The position numbers and the translations under genes were made by a program. From NCBI GenBank assembly GCA_038260305.1, contig JBBSNY010000009.1:62001-126000 (forward strand): a DNA stretch of 64,000 bases, written 5' to 3'. Of the stretch, positions 35,001 through 42,456 are shown piece by piece. The stretch is from CADCVQ01 sp038260305 (GTDB lineage Bacteria; Actinomycetota; Thermoleophilia; Solirubrobacterales; Solirubrobacteraceae). The notes under the pieces were generated by a model that had not been told where the DNA came from, searched no databases, and worked only from the letters and a program-made list of their open reading frames with translations. How positions within the stretch are numbered: position 1 is the stretch's first letter; the number at the start of each line of letters is the position of its first letter.

Positions 35001-35760
35001 CGAAGCCCATCGCGGCGACGGTCTTGCCCGCGCCGGTCGCGTGCTCGAACCAGAAGCGCTTGTGGGCGTTGGGGTCGTCGGGAGCCTCTTCGAGTTGGTC
35101 CTCGTCGAGCGGGCCCTCCGGCCCGTCGTCGTCGTCGGACTCCTCCTCGGTCTCGTCCTCCTCGTCCTCGTCGTCGTCGCCGAGGTCGATCTCGATGTCG
35201 AGCGGCGAGAGGTCCTCGGGCTCGTCGTCGTCGTCCTCGTCGTCGGGATCCTCGTCGTCCTCGTCGTCGACGATGGACTGGGGCTCGTCGTCGTCGTAGG
35301 GCTCGGGTTCGTCGTCGACCGCGAGGACCGGTGCCGCGGACGCGACGAGTGGCGTGCCGCCGTTGCGCTGCGCCTCGGCGAGCAACGCCGTCAGCGTGCC
35401 CGACAGGGCGTCGACCTGGTGGGGGTTCAGCGATGTGCCGTCGGCGAGCTTGGGCTCCTCGTCGGACAGCACGCGCTCGAGGCCGAGCATGAGCGAGTAG
35501 CGCCGGCGCCACTCGGGCGAGGGGACCTTCGCGCCGGCGTCGATCTCCTGCAGCGCGGCCGTGAGCGCCCGGCGGCGAGCGCTGCCGGGGGCGAACACGT
35601 CGCCGGCGGTCTCACCCGCGTGCACGAATGCTTCGCGGGTGAACGACTCGGCCCTTGCGATGTCGCTGGGACTCGGTACGGACGTGGCCGCTGTGGCCAC
35701 TGGCGTGGGATCAGCCAAGATCGGCTTCCTGCTCGGGGTGAGGCGGCTCGCGCGCAACAT
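32050..35760 (-). CDS. DEAD/DEAH-type helicase with acidic insert and histone-H1-like tail
   Basis: A 1236-residue protein if started at the ATG at 35760; a TTG at 35718 with a GGAAG site is an alternative. A short N-terminal domain with a Q-like motif (LNPHQVDALSGTL, 111-123) is separated from motif I (ATGAGKT, 241-247) by an insert of Asp/Glu-rich sequence (149-230). Motif II DEAH is at 328-331, TAT at 354-356, and motif VI reads QQRVGRVTRRNPG. This is a superfamily 2 helicase of the RadD/type I restriction-subunit-like group. From about residue 845 to the end it is low-complexity, Lys/Arg/Ala/Pro-rich, like histone H1 or Ku tails. It may unwind or remodel nucleic acid; its target is unknown. 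Confidence 0.85.
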   Translation of the reverse strand: MLRASRLTPSRKPILADPTPVATAATSVPSPSDIARAESFTREAFVHAGETAGDVFAPGSARRRALTAALQEIDAGAKVPSPEWRRRYSLMLGLERVLSDEEPKLADGTSLNPHQVDALSGTLTALLAEAQRNGGTPLVASAAPVLAVDDEPEPYDDDEPQSIVDDEDDEDPDDEDDDDEPEDLSPLDIEIDLGDDDEDEEDETEEESDDDDGPEGPLDEDQLEEAPDDPNAHKRFWFEHATGAGKTVAAMGFVDASRTGGVLILTHRRNLVDQFHGELKDRGYAKRITPALLQGQDNANGPVTVETYQWFVRNAGKISEAYSIVICDEAHTALGEKTSAAIRDWTGPIFIGMTATGALIARHVTDLFPTQTSRFDLAQAARRGVISPLRCIRIPPGVGVKTIAKVPLRRGEVDIEFDQDMLAELLDQGPFNFAAADLYKTRFNGVPGVIYAAGVKHAYNLAEAFREQGVKAMAVSGETRKRDLAEILARYERGEIDVLVNAQLLAEGWNSPRATVCMHLAPTASKRIYQQRVGRVTRRNPGKEAGIVVDFVAPDTKNDDAVVTLHSLLDRDVYRGGAIVVGPVRRGRGRRLRVERRVLPVTADEDRRIEVFERELWRIAVEHLPYGEQIQWAALAGARVAPSGWRRARAMLHFDREGAIKRAFLLTAVQRNQTPQLRVRALQEIAASRDGEAFDTAIDEIGGWTRDERREGTKVMLLALAEKRIGRRDQANAWIWRLASYTRDVHEEYAVQRWPETKRLLGLLVNSSGAAHARNARRLVHAARKQDRRLSAALLAAAIAHSPEGEEILRGARTRLARKPSALSRELLRNFPKSRARRGSRRRRKKGAGEVGEGTLVAQGAGVSNAGGGRSGSGGSGSGGPGGERSSSNEQGGRSGSRRSRSRSGRAARLAAAATENGVAPSEQDASAQAGSQPERATNGHAAADGDGAGGPSSEQQRDRSRSRARRGNPPPKPLDSADEARAVEAIAGAAAALAAMRGPKSGADAKPTTGGDATPRSRRSAARRAPAVPVEVPEPAAAKPARRRRVTLIDDEPVSGPEASDVPAPAKPRRRTKAAVAEAPAAKPKPARRTTAAVAKEAPPASAAKPTRRRTTTKATADGAAAPKAANRRTTPTPAGEDAAAAPKPASRRTARTPAGESAAAAPKPASRSTPTPAGDDTAAAPKAVRRTKAAPAVEGEAPKAAPKRRAPTRRSTAKAAPDASDAKPALDDGVESAA
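32215..32400 (-). repeat. 60-bp tandem repeats encoding part of the helicase tail
   Basis: Three adjacent copies of a 60-base unit (about 32221-32280, 32281-32340, 32341-32400), each with GCCGGCGGGCGTG and a GGCGCGGCGGCGGCG block, encode 20-residue units of the form PKPASRRTxTPAGExAAAA. Partial copies flank them. Confidence 0.8.
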
Positions 35761-35826
35761 CCGTCGCGATCCGGGGCGCCGGGACTGGCCCGGTCGATGC
35801 GGTGAGGCGTCTCGACAGAGACTGGC

Positions 35827-35842
35827 CCTTACCCGCGTAAGG
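35827..35842. promoter_or_regulatory. Possible operator between helicase and thioredoxin-like genes
   Basis: CCTTAC-CCGC-GTAAGG is a 16-base inverted repeat with a 6-bp arm, in the 145-base region between two divergent start codons (35760 and 35906). The TTAC/GTAA half-sites are of the kind bound by small dimeric repressors. Confidence 0.35.
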
Positions 35843-35905
35843 CGCAGCATAGCGAACACTTCGGCGGTGAGACCAGTATCGCGCGGCTCTGCGACGCTGT
35901 CGTGC

Positions 35906-36493
35906 ATGCGCATGGCGATCATCGCGATCTGCGCGGTCGTGCTGGCGGCCGCGATCGTCGTCGGGATCAAACAGGCGAGCGACGGCACGGGAGTGGCGGG
36001 CGGGCCGCCGCGGGCACTGACGCTCGCCGAGGTCTCCAAGCCGATCGCCGGCGCGCCGCCCGACCTCGCGGCACTGCGAAGCCGCGTCAACGTCCTCGTC
36101 GACGGGGGCGACCAGGCCTTCCGCGCGCAACTGCGCGCACTGCGCGGGCACCCCGTCGTCGTGAACCTGTGGGCGTCGTCGTGCGGGCCGTGTCGCTACG
36201 AGCTGCCGGTCTTCCAGCACGAGGCGCTCGCGCGCGGGGCGCAGGTCGCCTTCCTCGGCGTCGACGTCACCGACGACCGCGACGAGGCGCTGAAGCTCGC
36301 CGCGCGCTTCCCGATGCCCTACCCGTCGTTCTCCGATCCGCGCGCCAACATCAGCGTCGGGCGATTCAGATCACAGGCGCTGCCGACGACGGCGTTCTAC
36401 GACGCCCGGGGCAGGCTCTCGATCGTCCACCAGGGCCCGTTCACCGACCAGTCGAAGCTGTCGGACGCGATCGAGCGCTACGCGCTGCGCTGA
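35906..36493 (+). CDS. TlpA/ResA-like membrane-anchored thioredoxin
   Basis: A 195-residue protein with an N-terminal membrane anchor (AIIAICAVVLAAAIVVG) and a thioredoxin fold. The redox motif is C-G-P-C in NLWASSCGPCRYELP, followed by VAFLGVDVTDDRDEALKLA and a cis-Pro region in SQALPTTAFYD. TlpA/ResA/CcmG proteins reduce disulfides outside the membrane, for example the heme-binding cysteines of apocytochrome c. The two cytochromes c encoded in this window would be possible clients, but the gene is 7-13 kb away from them, so this is inference. Confidence 0.9.
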   Translation: MRMAIIAICAVVLAAAIVVGIKQASDGTGVAGGPPRALTLAEVSKPIAGAPPDLAALRSRVNVLVDGGDQAFRAQLRALRGHPVVVNLWASSCGPCRYELPVFQHEALARGAQVAFLGVDVTDDRDEALKLAARFPMPYPSFSDPRANISVGRFRSQALPTTAFYDARGRLSIVHQGPFTDQSKLSDAIERYALR

Positions 36494-36714
36494 GCCGAGC
36501 GTCCGATCACGTCAGCGAGGCGATCGCACGAAGCCGCGGGATGACCACCGCGTCGGCGCGAGCTTGACTTGCCATGTCCGGCGAAGGGGTTGTTTCATGT
36601 TTCACAACATGAAAACGCCGAGGGCGCGCGAGGCTCCTGCGCTCCGTCCAGACCGAGTTCGCGACGGCTCGCCCGTCCTCGTGCGGCCGACGAGCCGTAG
36701 GCTGACCAGCGTCC
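36494..36714. other. Intergenic region before galT-like gene, with a palindrome
   Basis: No gene is seen in these 221 bases. A -35-like TTGACT lies at 36564-36569 and a perfect AT-rich inverted repeat at 36593-36614; both precede the galT-like start at 36715 and are the likely promoter/operator of the galT-like gene. Confidence 0.5.
36593..36614. promoter_or_regulatory. Perfect AT-rich inverted repeat, likely operator
   Basis: TTTCATGTT-TCAC-AACATGAAA has two perfect 9-base arms around a 4-base centre. It stands out as AT-rich in very GC-rich DNA, lies 100 bases before the galT-like start, and is downstream of a TTGACT box. It has the size of a two-fold repressor site. Confidence 0.55.
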
Positions 36715-37692
36715 ATGAGCGAGATCCGAATCGACCCGCTGACCGGCCTGCGAGCCATCGTCTCGGAGCGCGGCTCGACGTCCGACTTCCCCGTCACGGC
36801 GGCCGCTCCCATCGACGCGGCCGACGATCCGTTCGCCTACGGCAACGAGCGGCGAACGCCGCCGGAGCTGTGCGCGCGCCGACCCGACGGCGGCGCTCCC
36901 GACACGCCCGGCTGGAGCGTCCGGGTCGTGCCGAACCCGGCTCCCATCTTCTCTCCCGACGCCGCTGAGCCACCGCCCCAGGACAACCCGGACCTCTTCC
37001 GTGCGCTCGCGGCGCGCGGAAGTCACGAGATCGTCGTGAACGGGCCGCAGCCCGTGCACTCGCTGGCCGAGCTGCCGGCCGAGCAGGTCGTCGCGGCCGT
37101 CGAGGTCTGGCGCGAACGGATGCGCGCGCACGAGGGCGCCGCGTACGTCCACGTCTCGGTCGACGAGCGCCTCGACGGGGCCGCGTTCGAGCACACGCAC
37201 GCGCACCTGCACGCGCTCGAGTTCGTGCCGGCGGCTGTGGCCCGCGAGCGCGAGCGCTTCGGCGCGTACGCGACGCGCACGATGGGCGGCAACCTGCTCG
37301 AGGACCTCGTCCAGGAGGAGGTTCGCCGCCGCGAGCGGATCGTCGCGATCGACGACGAGGCGGTGCTGTGGTGCCCGTACGCCTCGCAGCATCCGTTCGA
37401 GCTCATGCTCGCTCCGCGGCGCGGACGGGCGCGCTTTCAGGACGAGGGCGCGACCGGCGCGGCGCTCCTGCACGAGGGACTCTCGCTTTTGCGCGCGCAC
37501 TTCGGAGGCGTCAGCCCGCCTCTGAGCCTGTGGATCCGCAGCGCCCCGCGCGATGCCGAGCGCTTCTGCTGGCGGATCGACGTCGTACCGCGCTTGATCG
37601 CTCCCGGCGGCCTGCACCTCGGCACGGGCGTCGCGTACAACCCGGTCGCGCCCGAGCGCGCCGCGGCCGAGTTGCGCGCGTTACGCGGATAG
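36715..37692 (+). CDS. Galactose-1-phosphate uridylyltransferase-like HIT-superfamily protein
   Basis: A 325-residue protein with the GalT double-HIT architecture: IRIDPLTGLRAIVSERGS at the start, VVPNPAPIF, GSHEIVVNGPQPVHSLAEL, then the histidine triad region AAFEHTHAHLHALEF (HxHxH-like) where GalT has HPHxQ. It would transfer UMP between UDP-glucose and galactose-1-phosphate, or act on another sugar phosphate. The triad differs from classical HPHGQIW, so the sugar specificity is uncertain. It lies 45 bases before the phosphofructokinase gene. Confidence 0.8.
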   Translation: MSEIRIDPLTGLRAIVSERGSTSDFPVTAAAPIDAADDPFAYGNERRTPPELCARRPDGGAPDTPGWSVRVVPNPAPIFSPDAAEPPPQDNPDLFRALAARGSHEIVVNGPQPVHSLAELPAEQVVAAVEVWRERMRAHEGAAYVHVSVDERLDGAAFEHTHAHLHALEFVPAAVARERERFGAYATRTMGGNLLEDLVQEEVRRRERIVAIDDEAVLWCPYASQHPFELMLAPRRGRARFQDEGATGAALLHEGLSLLRAHFGGVSPPLSLWIRSAPRDAERFCWRIDVVPRLIAPGGLHLGTGVAYNPVAPERAAAELRALRG

Positions 37693-37737
37693 GGGGCCGG
37701 CACGGCGGTCGGCGACGCCGCGACATACGATGGCGCG

Positions 37738-38775
37738 ATGGCACGAATCGGACTTCTCACGGGCGGCGGAGACTGCCCCGGACTCAACCCCGTCATCCGC
37801 GGAATCGTTCGCAAGGGGATCGACACCTACGGCCACGAGCTGTACGGCTTCAGGCGTGGCTGGAAGGGCGTGCTCGAAAACGACGCGATCCAGCTCACGC
37901 GCGAGAACACGAGCGGCATCCTGCATCGCGGCGGGACGATCCTCGGCACCTCGCGGACGAACGTCTACAAGACCGAGAACGGAGAGGCGCGCGTGCTTGC
38001 GGCGCTCAAGGAGCGCGAGATCGACGTCCTGATCCCGATCGGCGGCGACGACACGCTCGGCGTCGCGCGCAAGCTCAACGACGCCGGCTTCCCGACGGTC
38101 GGCGTGCCGAAGACGATCGACAACGACCTCAACGCGACGGACTTCACGTTCGGCTTCATGACCGCGGTCCAGATCGCCACGGAGGCGATCGACCGCCTGC
38201 ACTCGACCGCCGAGTCGCACGATCGCGTCATCGTGTGCGAGGTCATGGGCCGCGACGCCGGCTGGATCGCGTGCTACGCCGGCCTCGCCGGTGGCGCCGA
38301 CGTCATCCTCGTGCCCGAGCGCCCGTTCGACATCGACGACGTCTGCAACCACCTCACGCACCGCCACGAGAGCACCGGCAAGAACTTCTCGATCGTCGTC
38401 GTCGCCGAGGGCGCGACGCGCGCGGACGGCGGCGACGCCGCGACCGCCGCCGACACCGTCGACTCCTTCGGCCACGCCCGCCTCGGCGGCATCGCCTTCG
38501 AGCTCGAGAAGGAGATCGAGCAGCGCACCGGCTTCGAGAGCCGCGCGACGGTCCTCGGCCACATCCAGCGCGGCGGCTCCCCGGTCGCCTTTGACCGCGT
38601 GCTCGGCAGCCGCTTCGGCGTCGCCGCGATCGACGCCGCGTCCAACGGCCAGTTCGGGATGATGACCGCGCTCAAGGGCACGTCGATCGAGATGGTCCCG
38701 CTCGAGGAGGCGCTCGCCGAGCCGAAGCTGCTCGATCCCGAGCTGTTCAAGACCGCCGAGGTCTTCTTCGGCTGA
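37738..38775 (+). CDS. 6-phosphofructokinase, pyrophosphate-type active site
   Basis: A 345-residue PFK: MARIGLLTGGGDCPGLN at the start, substrate loop PKTIDNDL (124-131), EVMGRDAGWIACYAG, and GHIQRGGSPVAFDRVLGSR. At the phosphoryl-donor site it has GGDDT (102-106) where ATP enzymes have GGDGS or GGEGT, and Lys in PKTIDND where they have Gly. Both changes are the accepted marks of PPi-dependent enzymes. So it probably uses pyrophosphate, reversibly, to interconvert fructose-6-phosphate and fructose-1,6-bisphosphate. The gene lies between the galT-like gene and dtd. Confidence 0.92.
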   Translation: MARIGLLTGGGDCPGLNPVIRGIVRKGIDTYGHELYGFRRGWKGVLENDAIQLTRENTSGILHRGGTILGTSRTNVYKTENGEARVLAALKEREIDVLIPIGGDDTLGVARKLNDAGFPTVGVPKTIDNDLNATDFTFGFMTAVQIATEAIDRLHSTAESHDRVIVCEVMGRDAGWIACYAGLAGGADVILVPERPFDIDDVCNHLTHRHESTGKNFSIVVVAEGATRADGGDAATAADTVDSFGHARLGGIAFELEKEIEQRTGFESRATVLGHIQRGGSPVAFDRVLGSRFGVAAIDAASNGQFGMMTALKGTSIEMVPLEEALAEPKLLDPELFKTAEVFFG

Positions 38776-38784
38776 GGAAGAGTC

Positions 38785-39201
38785 GTGCGGGCGCTCGTCC
38801 AGCGTGTCACGAGCGCCTCGGTCAGCGTTGACGGCGAGCTCGTCGCGCAGGTCGGGCCCGGGCTGCTCGTCCTGCTCGGCGTCACCCACGAGGACGGCGA
38901 GGCGGTCGCCGACCGCCTCGCGGACAAGGTCCGGGCGCTGCGGATCTTCCCCGACGCCGACGGACGCATGAACGAGCCGCTCGGCGAGCGTGAGATCCTC
39001 GTCGTGAGCCAGTTCACGCTCTACGGCGACGCCCGCAAGGGCAACCGCCCGTCCTACGTCGCCGCAGCGCCCGGCGACGTCGCAGAGCCGCTCTACGAGC
39101 GCTTCCGCTCCCGGTTGCAAGCGCAGGGCGGCGTCTTCGGCGCCGACATGCAGGTGCAGCTCGTCAACGACGGCCCCGTCACGCTGCTGCTCGAGTCGTA
39201 G
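38785..39201 (+). CDS. dtd: D-aminoacyl-tRNA deacylase
   Basis: A 138-residue DTD from a GTG at 38785 with a GAGGAAG ribosome site before it. It matches over the full length: MRALVQRVTSASVSVDGE, SQFTLYGDARKGNRPSY with the catalytic-site SQFTL motif, and VNDGPVTLLLES with the cross-subunit GP cis-dipeptide. It removes D-amino acids (and glycine from tRNA-Ala) from mischarged tRNAs. It follows pfk by 9 bases and is probably co-transcribed. Confidence 0.95.
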   Translation: MRALVQRVTSASVSVDGELVAQVGPGLLVLLGVTHEDGEAVADRLADKVRALRIFPDADGRMNEPLGEREILVVSQFTLYGDARKGNRPSYVAAAPGDVAEPLYERFRSRLQAQGGVFGADMQVQLVNDGPVTLLLES

Positions 39202-39244
39202 GTCGCTCGTCACACGATCCGGGCACCTCGCCACTCTGGCCGTA

Positions 39245-39838
39245 GTGAGCACCATCGAAGACGAAGGCGGACGTGCCGTCGAGCTGTGCGAGCCCGAGGG
39301 CTTCGTCGCGCTGTACCGCCGCGAGGCGGAGTTCGTGCTGACCTTCTGTGCGCGCCGTGTCATGGATGCCGAGACGGCGCTCGACCTGACCGCCGAGACG
39401 TTCGCACAGGCGTTTCGCGGCCGCGCCTCGTTTCGCGGCACGACGCGCGCCGAGGCGCGCGCCTGGCTGCTGACGATCGCTCGCCGCCAGATCGCGCGCT
39501 ACATGCGGCGCGGCAGCCTGGATGCACGCGCGCTGCGGCGCCTCGCGATCCAGACGCCGGAGCTCGAACCCGACCAGATCGAGGAGATCGAGCGCCGCGC
39601 CGGACTGCCCGCGCTGCGGGCCGAGCTCGCAGCGCAGCTCGCGCGACTCAACGAGGACCAGCGCGAGGCGCTGCGTCTGCGGGTCGTCGAGCAGCACAGC
39701 TACGAGCACGTCGCTCAAGAGTTGGGGATCACCGAAGCGACGGCGCGTGCCCGAGTCTCGCGCGCGCTGCGCGCCCTGTCCGCGGCACTCGAGCCGCGCC
39801 CACCGATCGCCGGGGAGACATCATGGACGAACCGCTGA
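39245..39838 (+). CDS. ECF-type RNA polymerase sigma factor
   Basis: A 197-residue sigma-70 family protein from a GTG at 39245. Region 2 runs from about 20 to 90 (FVALYRREAEFVLTFCARRV, DLTAETFAQAFRGRASFRG) and region 4 from about 130 to 185 (LNEDQREALRLRVVEQHSYE, ITEATARARVSRALRAL). The spacing and size fit ECF sigma factors. Its stop overlaps the next gene by 16 bases; that neighbour is a membrane protein and the likely partner that controls it. Confidence 0.9.
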   Translation: MSTIEDEGGRAVELCEPEGFVALYRREAEFVLTFCARRVMDAETALDLTAETFAQAFRGRASFRGTTRAEARAWLLTIARRQIARYMRRGSLDARALRRLAIQTPELEPDQIEEIERRAGLPALRAELAAQLARLNEDQREALRLRVVEQHSYEHVAQELGITEATARARVSRALRALSAALEPRPPIAGETSWTNR

Positions 39839-41160
39839 AGGCCCTCGACGAGCTCGGCGCGCAGTTCGAGCGCATCGCCCACCGCGACGCGGCCCGGCAG
39901 CCCGGCCGACGGCCCGGCGGCCTGCGGCGCGGGCGCGTGCTCGCCCTCGCGCTGCCGGGCCTGCTTGTCGCCGCGGCGGTGGCGGTCGCTGCCACGGGCA
40001 TCCTCACCGGCGCGCCGGTGCGAAACGCGCCCGGCACGAGCTTCAAGGCAACGACCGGCGTCGGCAAGCCGGGGCGCGCGAAGCTGCTGGCGCTACGCGT
40101 CGTCGATCCTGACGGCGGCCCGCCCTGGGGCATGAGCACGGTGACGACGACGCGGGGCTTCGCCTGTATCCAGGTCGGGCGGGTCGTCGACGGCCGGCTC
40201 GGCGTCCTCGGGCAGGACGGCGCCTTCGGCGACGACGGGCGCTTTCACGAGCTCCCGGGCGACGTCCTCACGCTCGCCCACTGCCTGCAGCCCGACGCCG
40301 CCGGCCACCTGTTCATCGGTGTCACCGGGCGCAGCGTGCCGGCGAGCGCCCTCGATCGTGGCTGCGCGGTTGCCCAGCCACCCCCGCTGCCGAAGGCCTT
40401 CGCCGATCGACTGGGCAGCCACCGCGCCCCGACCCTGCCCACGTGCGCCGCAGCGGACGTGCGGATCCTCGACTTCGGGCTGCTCGGTCCTCGCGCGACG
40501 AGCGTCACCTACGAGAATGACGACGCGACCGTCGTCAAGACGCATGTCGACCGGCCCGAGGGTGCCTACCTGATCGTGCGTCGCCCCTCCGCCCGGCGCC
40601 CGGTGACCCTCGGGTTCAGCGTCGGGACGAGCCCGGGCCGCGGGATCCGCAGCGTCGGCTACGACGGTGCACCGCGCTGTGTGATCACGTCCGGGCGCCG
40701 GATTGGAGGGGCACGCGGGTGCCCACTCGTCGGCTTCGTCCGCGCGCGGCCCGAGCACATCACGGCCGCGCAGATCGCGACGCCCGTCCGCGCGACGTTC
40801 GCAGCGCGGCGGGTCCGGCCGGCGCCGCCGCCGCCGGGCGTGAAGGTGGCGCGCGTGTGGCGGCTGACGATCAGCTTCCGCGCTCGCCACGGCGGCGATG
40901 CCCGCTCCAACTACGTGATCTCGATCCGGCCGCGTCGCCACTCGGGCTGCGACTACATGACGATTGCCCCGCTTGTCCACGACGTCCGCCGCGGCGCGGT
41001 CGTGCGGGAGCCGATCGACCTGCCTGGGACCTGCCACGGGGTGATCGTGGGCACCGTCGCCTTCCGGCCTCAGTCAAGACTTGCCGGTCAGCAGCCACTG
41101 GTCCCCGACATGCGTGGCGCGGTCGTCGCCGGGCGATTCGAGGCGCGCATCCCCGGCTGA
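39823..41160 (+). CDS. Membrane protein coupled to the ECF sigma gene, possible anti-sigma factor
   Basis: A 445-residue protein whose start lies inside the sigma gene. Residues 1-40 are cytoplasmic (LKALDELGAQFERIAHRDAA), a single TM helix follows (LALALPGLLVAAAVAVAATG), and the rest is extracytoplasmic with about eight cysteines (FACIQVGR, CAVAQPPPLP, CDYMTIAP, GTCHGVIVG) and beta-rich segments. The overlap and topology suggest an anti-sigma or signal sensor, but no zinc-binding anti-sigma motif (HxxxCxxC) is seen in the short cytoplasmic part. Assignment is by context. Confidence 0.7.
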   Translation: MDEPLKALDELGAQFERIAHRDAARQPGRRPGGLRRGRVLALALPGLLVAAAVAVAATGILTGAPVRNAPGTSFKATTGVGKPGRAKLLALRVVDPDGGPPWGMSTVTTTRGFACIQVGRVVDGRLGVLGQDGAFGDDGRFHELPGDVLTLAHCLQPDAAGHLFIGVTGRSVPASALDRGCAVAQPPPLPKAFADRLGSHRAPTLPTCAAADVRILDFGLLGPRATSVTYENDDATVVKTHVDRPEGAYLIVRRPSARRPVTLGFSVGTSPGRGIRSVGYDGAPRCVITSGRRIGGARGCPLVGFVRARPEHITAAQIATPVRATFAARRVRPAPPPPGVKVARVWRLTISFRARHGGDARSNYVISIRPRRHSGCDYMTIAPLVHDVRRGAVVREPIDLPGTCHGVIVGTVAFRPQSRLAGQQPLVPDMRGAVVAGRFEARIPG

Positions 41161-41186
41161 CTCGCGTCGCCCTACACTCCGGCGCC

Positions 41187-41813
41187 ATGCCCGTCGATCC
41201 GAACTTCGTCTGCCGCTTCGTCGCCGAACCGCCGCAGGAGGCCCTGCCGGACGGCCGCTGGGCCGCCACCCTCGCGCGCCACTTCCTCGGCGCCTGCGAT
41301 CCGCTCAACGAGGAGGAGGACGGCCTCGGCGAGCCCGGCGAGATCGCCTTCTACCCCGACCGCACGTGGCACGGACGCACGTACATCCCGGCGACGACGC
41401 TGACGAGCACCGGCTACGAGCTGTTCGGCTACGTCTCGTTCCGGCCCGGCGTCGACGACCGTGAGGCGAGCGAGTTCTCGGCCGTCGCGGACTTCACGCC
41501 CGAGACCGCCGCCGAGAACCCCGACTGGGAGCTCGACCTCTGCGAGGAGGTCGTCGGCGTGTGGCGCGGGGAGAACGGCGACAGCGCCGAGATGACGCTC
41601 GTCTGGGGCCGCCCGCTCGTCGAGCATGGCCACGCCGTCACCGCCGAGCTCGCCGGAATCGTCGTCGACCAGTGCGACGTCATCGTCGACCGTTTCACGC
41701 TGCTCGCGCCGGACGGCTACCGCGGTGGCACGCTCGAATGCCGGCTCTTCGACGAGGACGGCACGGAGCTCGCGCACGAGTCGCTCTACGAGGACGAGGA
41801 CGAGGACGAGTAG
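41187..41813 (+). CDS. Conserved-looking acidic protein, unknown function
   Basis: A 208-residue soluble protein with no signal or TM segment. It reads FVCRFVAEPPQEALPDGRWA, GACDPLNEEEDGLGEPGEIA and FYPDRTWHGRTYIPATT, with regular beta strands and a final EDEDEDE tail. It resembles no family I can name. It abuts the nitroreductase gene exactly (stop then GTG with no gap), so the two may be expressed together. Confidence 0.78.
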   Translation: MPVDPNFVCRFVAEPPQEALPDGRWAATLARHFLGACDPLNEEEDGLGEPGEIAFYPDRTWHGRTYIPATTLTSTGYELFGYVSFRPGVDDREASEFSAVADFTPETAAENPDWELDLCEEVVGVWRGENGDSAEMTLVWGRPLVEHGHAVTAELAGIVVDQCDVIVDRFTLLAPDGYRGGTLECRLFDEDGTELAHESLYEDEDEDE

Positions 41814-42329
41814 GTGGACCTAGAGGAGGCGATCCGCGGCCGCCGCACGCACAAGGCCTACGGCCCGGACCCCGTCGACCGCGCCATCCTCGACGAGCTC
41901 TTCGAGCTCGCGCGCTGGGCGCCGAACCACAAGCTCACGAACCCGTGGCGCTTTCGCGTCCTCGGGCCACGGGCACTCGAGCGCCTGCAGGCCACGGCCG
42001 ACGATCCGCTCGCGGCGGCGAAGCTCGCCCGTGCCCCGACGCTCGTCGTCGTGTCCTCGACGCAGACCAACGATGACCCGTCGCTCGACGAGGAGGACGT
42101 GCACGCCACTGCCGTCGCCGCGTACGTCGTCCTGCTCGCCGCGCACGGGCGCGGCCTCGCCGGCTACTGGCGCACGCCCGCGCAACTGCGCACCGCCGCG
42201 GGCCGCGCGGCGGTCGGCGTCGGCGAGGGCGAGCGCGTGCTCGGCCTGCTGCACCTCGGCACCCCGCGCCAGGAGCAGCGCGTGCCGCAGCGAGCCCCGC
42301 TCGAGGACATCGTCGAGTACCTCGACTGA
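41814..42329 (+). CDS. Nitroreductase family protein
   Basis: A 171-residue FMN-dependent nitroreductase-fold protein from a GTG directly after the preceding stop. It starts LEEAIRGRRTHKAYGPDPVD with the conserved RRTxKxY pattern and continues LARWAPNHKLTNPWRFRVL, then AAYVVLLAAHGRGLAGYWRT. It is short, like the YdjA subgroup. It would bind FMN as a dimer and reduce nitro or quinone compounds; the physiological substrate is unknown. Confidence 0.88.
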   Translation: MDLEEAIRGRRTHKAYGPDPVDRAILDELFELARWAPNHKLTNPWRFRVLGPRALERLQATADDPLAAAKLARAPTLVVVSSTQTNDDPSLDEEDVHATAVAAYVVLLAAHGRGLAGYWRTPAQLRTAAGRAAVGVGEGERVLGLLHLGTPRQEQRVPQRAPLEDIVEYLD

Positions 42330-42456
42330 CGCTCGAGCACGCGCGGTCGGTCGCTGCCCGCGTCCGCGGAGCACGTGATCCATCGGACCGACCGCTCGTC
42401 GGTCCACGGGTACCGCGTGCGCGCCCGCACGCTGGCTCTCGTGATGGGCGCGGCGT

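Noticed and set aside
31432..35805. A very long plus-strand open frame opposite the helicase gene
   Set aside because: It is antisense to the helicase, reads as Arg/Ala/Gly-rich low-quality protein, and has no recognisable motif; the minus-strand frame has all helicase motifs.
36595..37617. Minus-strand frame opposite the galT-like gene
   Set aside because: The plus frame has the HIT triad region and correct size; the minus frame has no motif.
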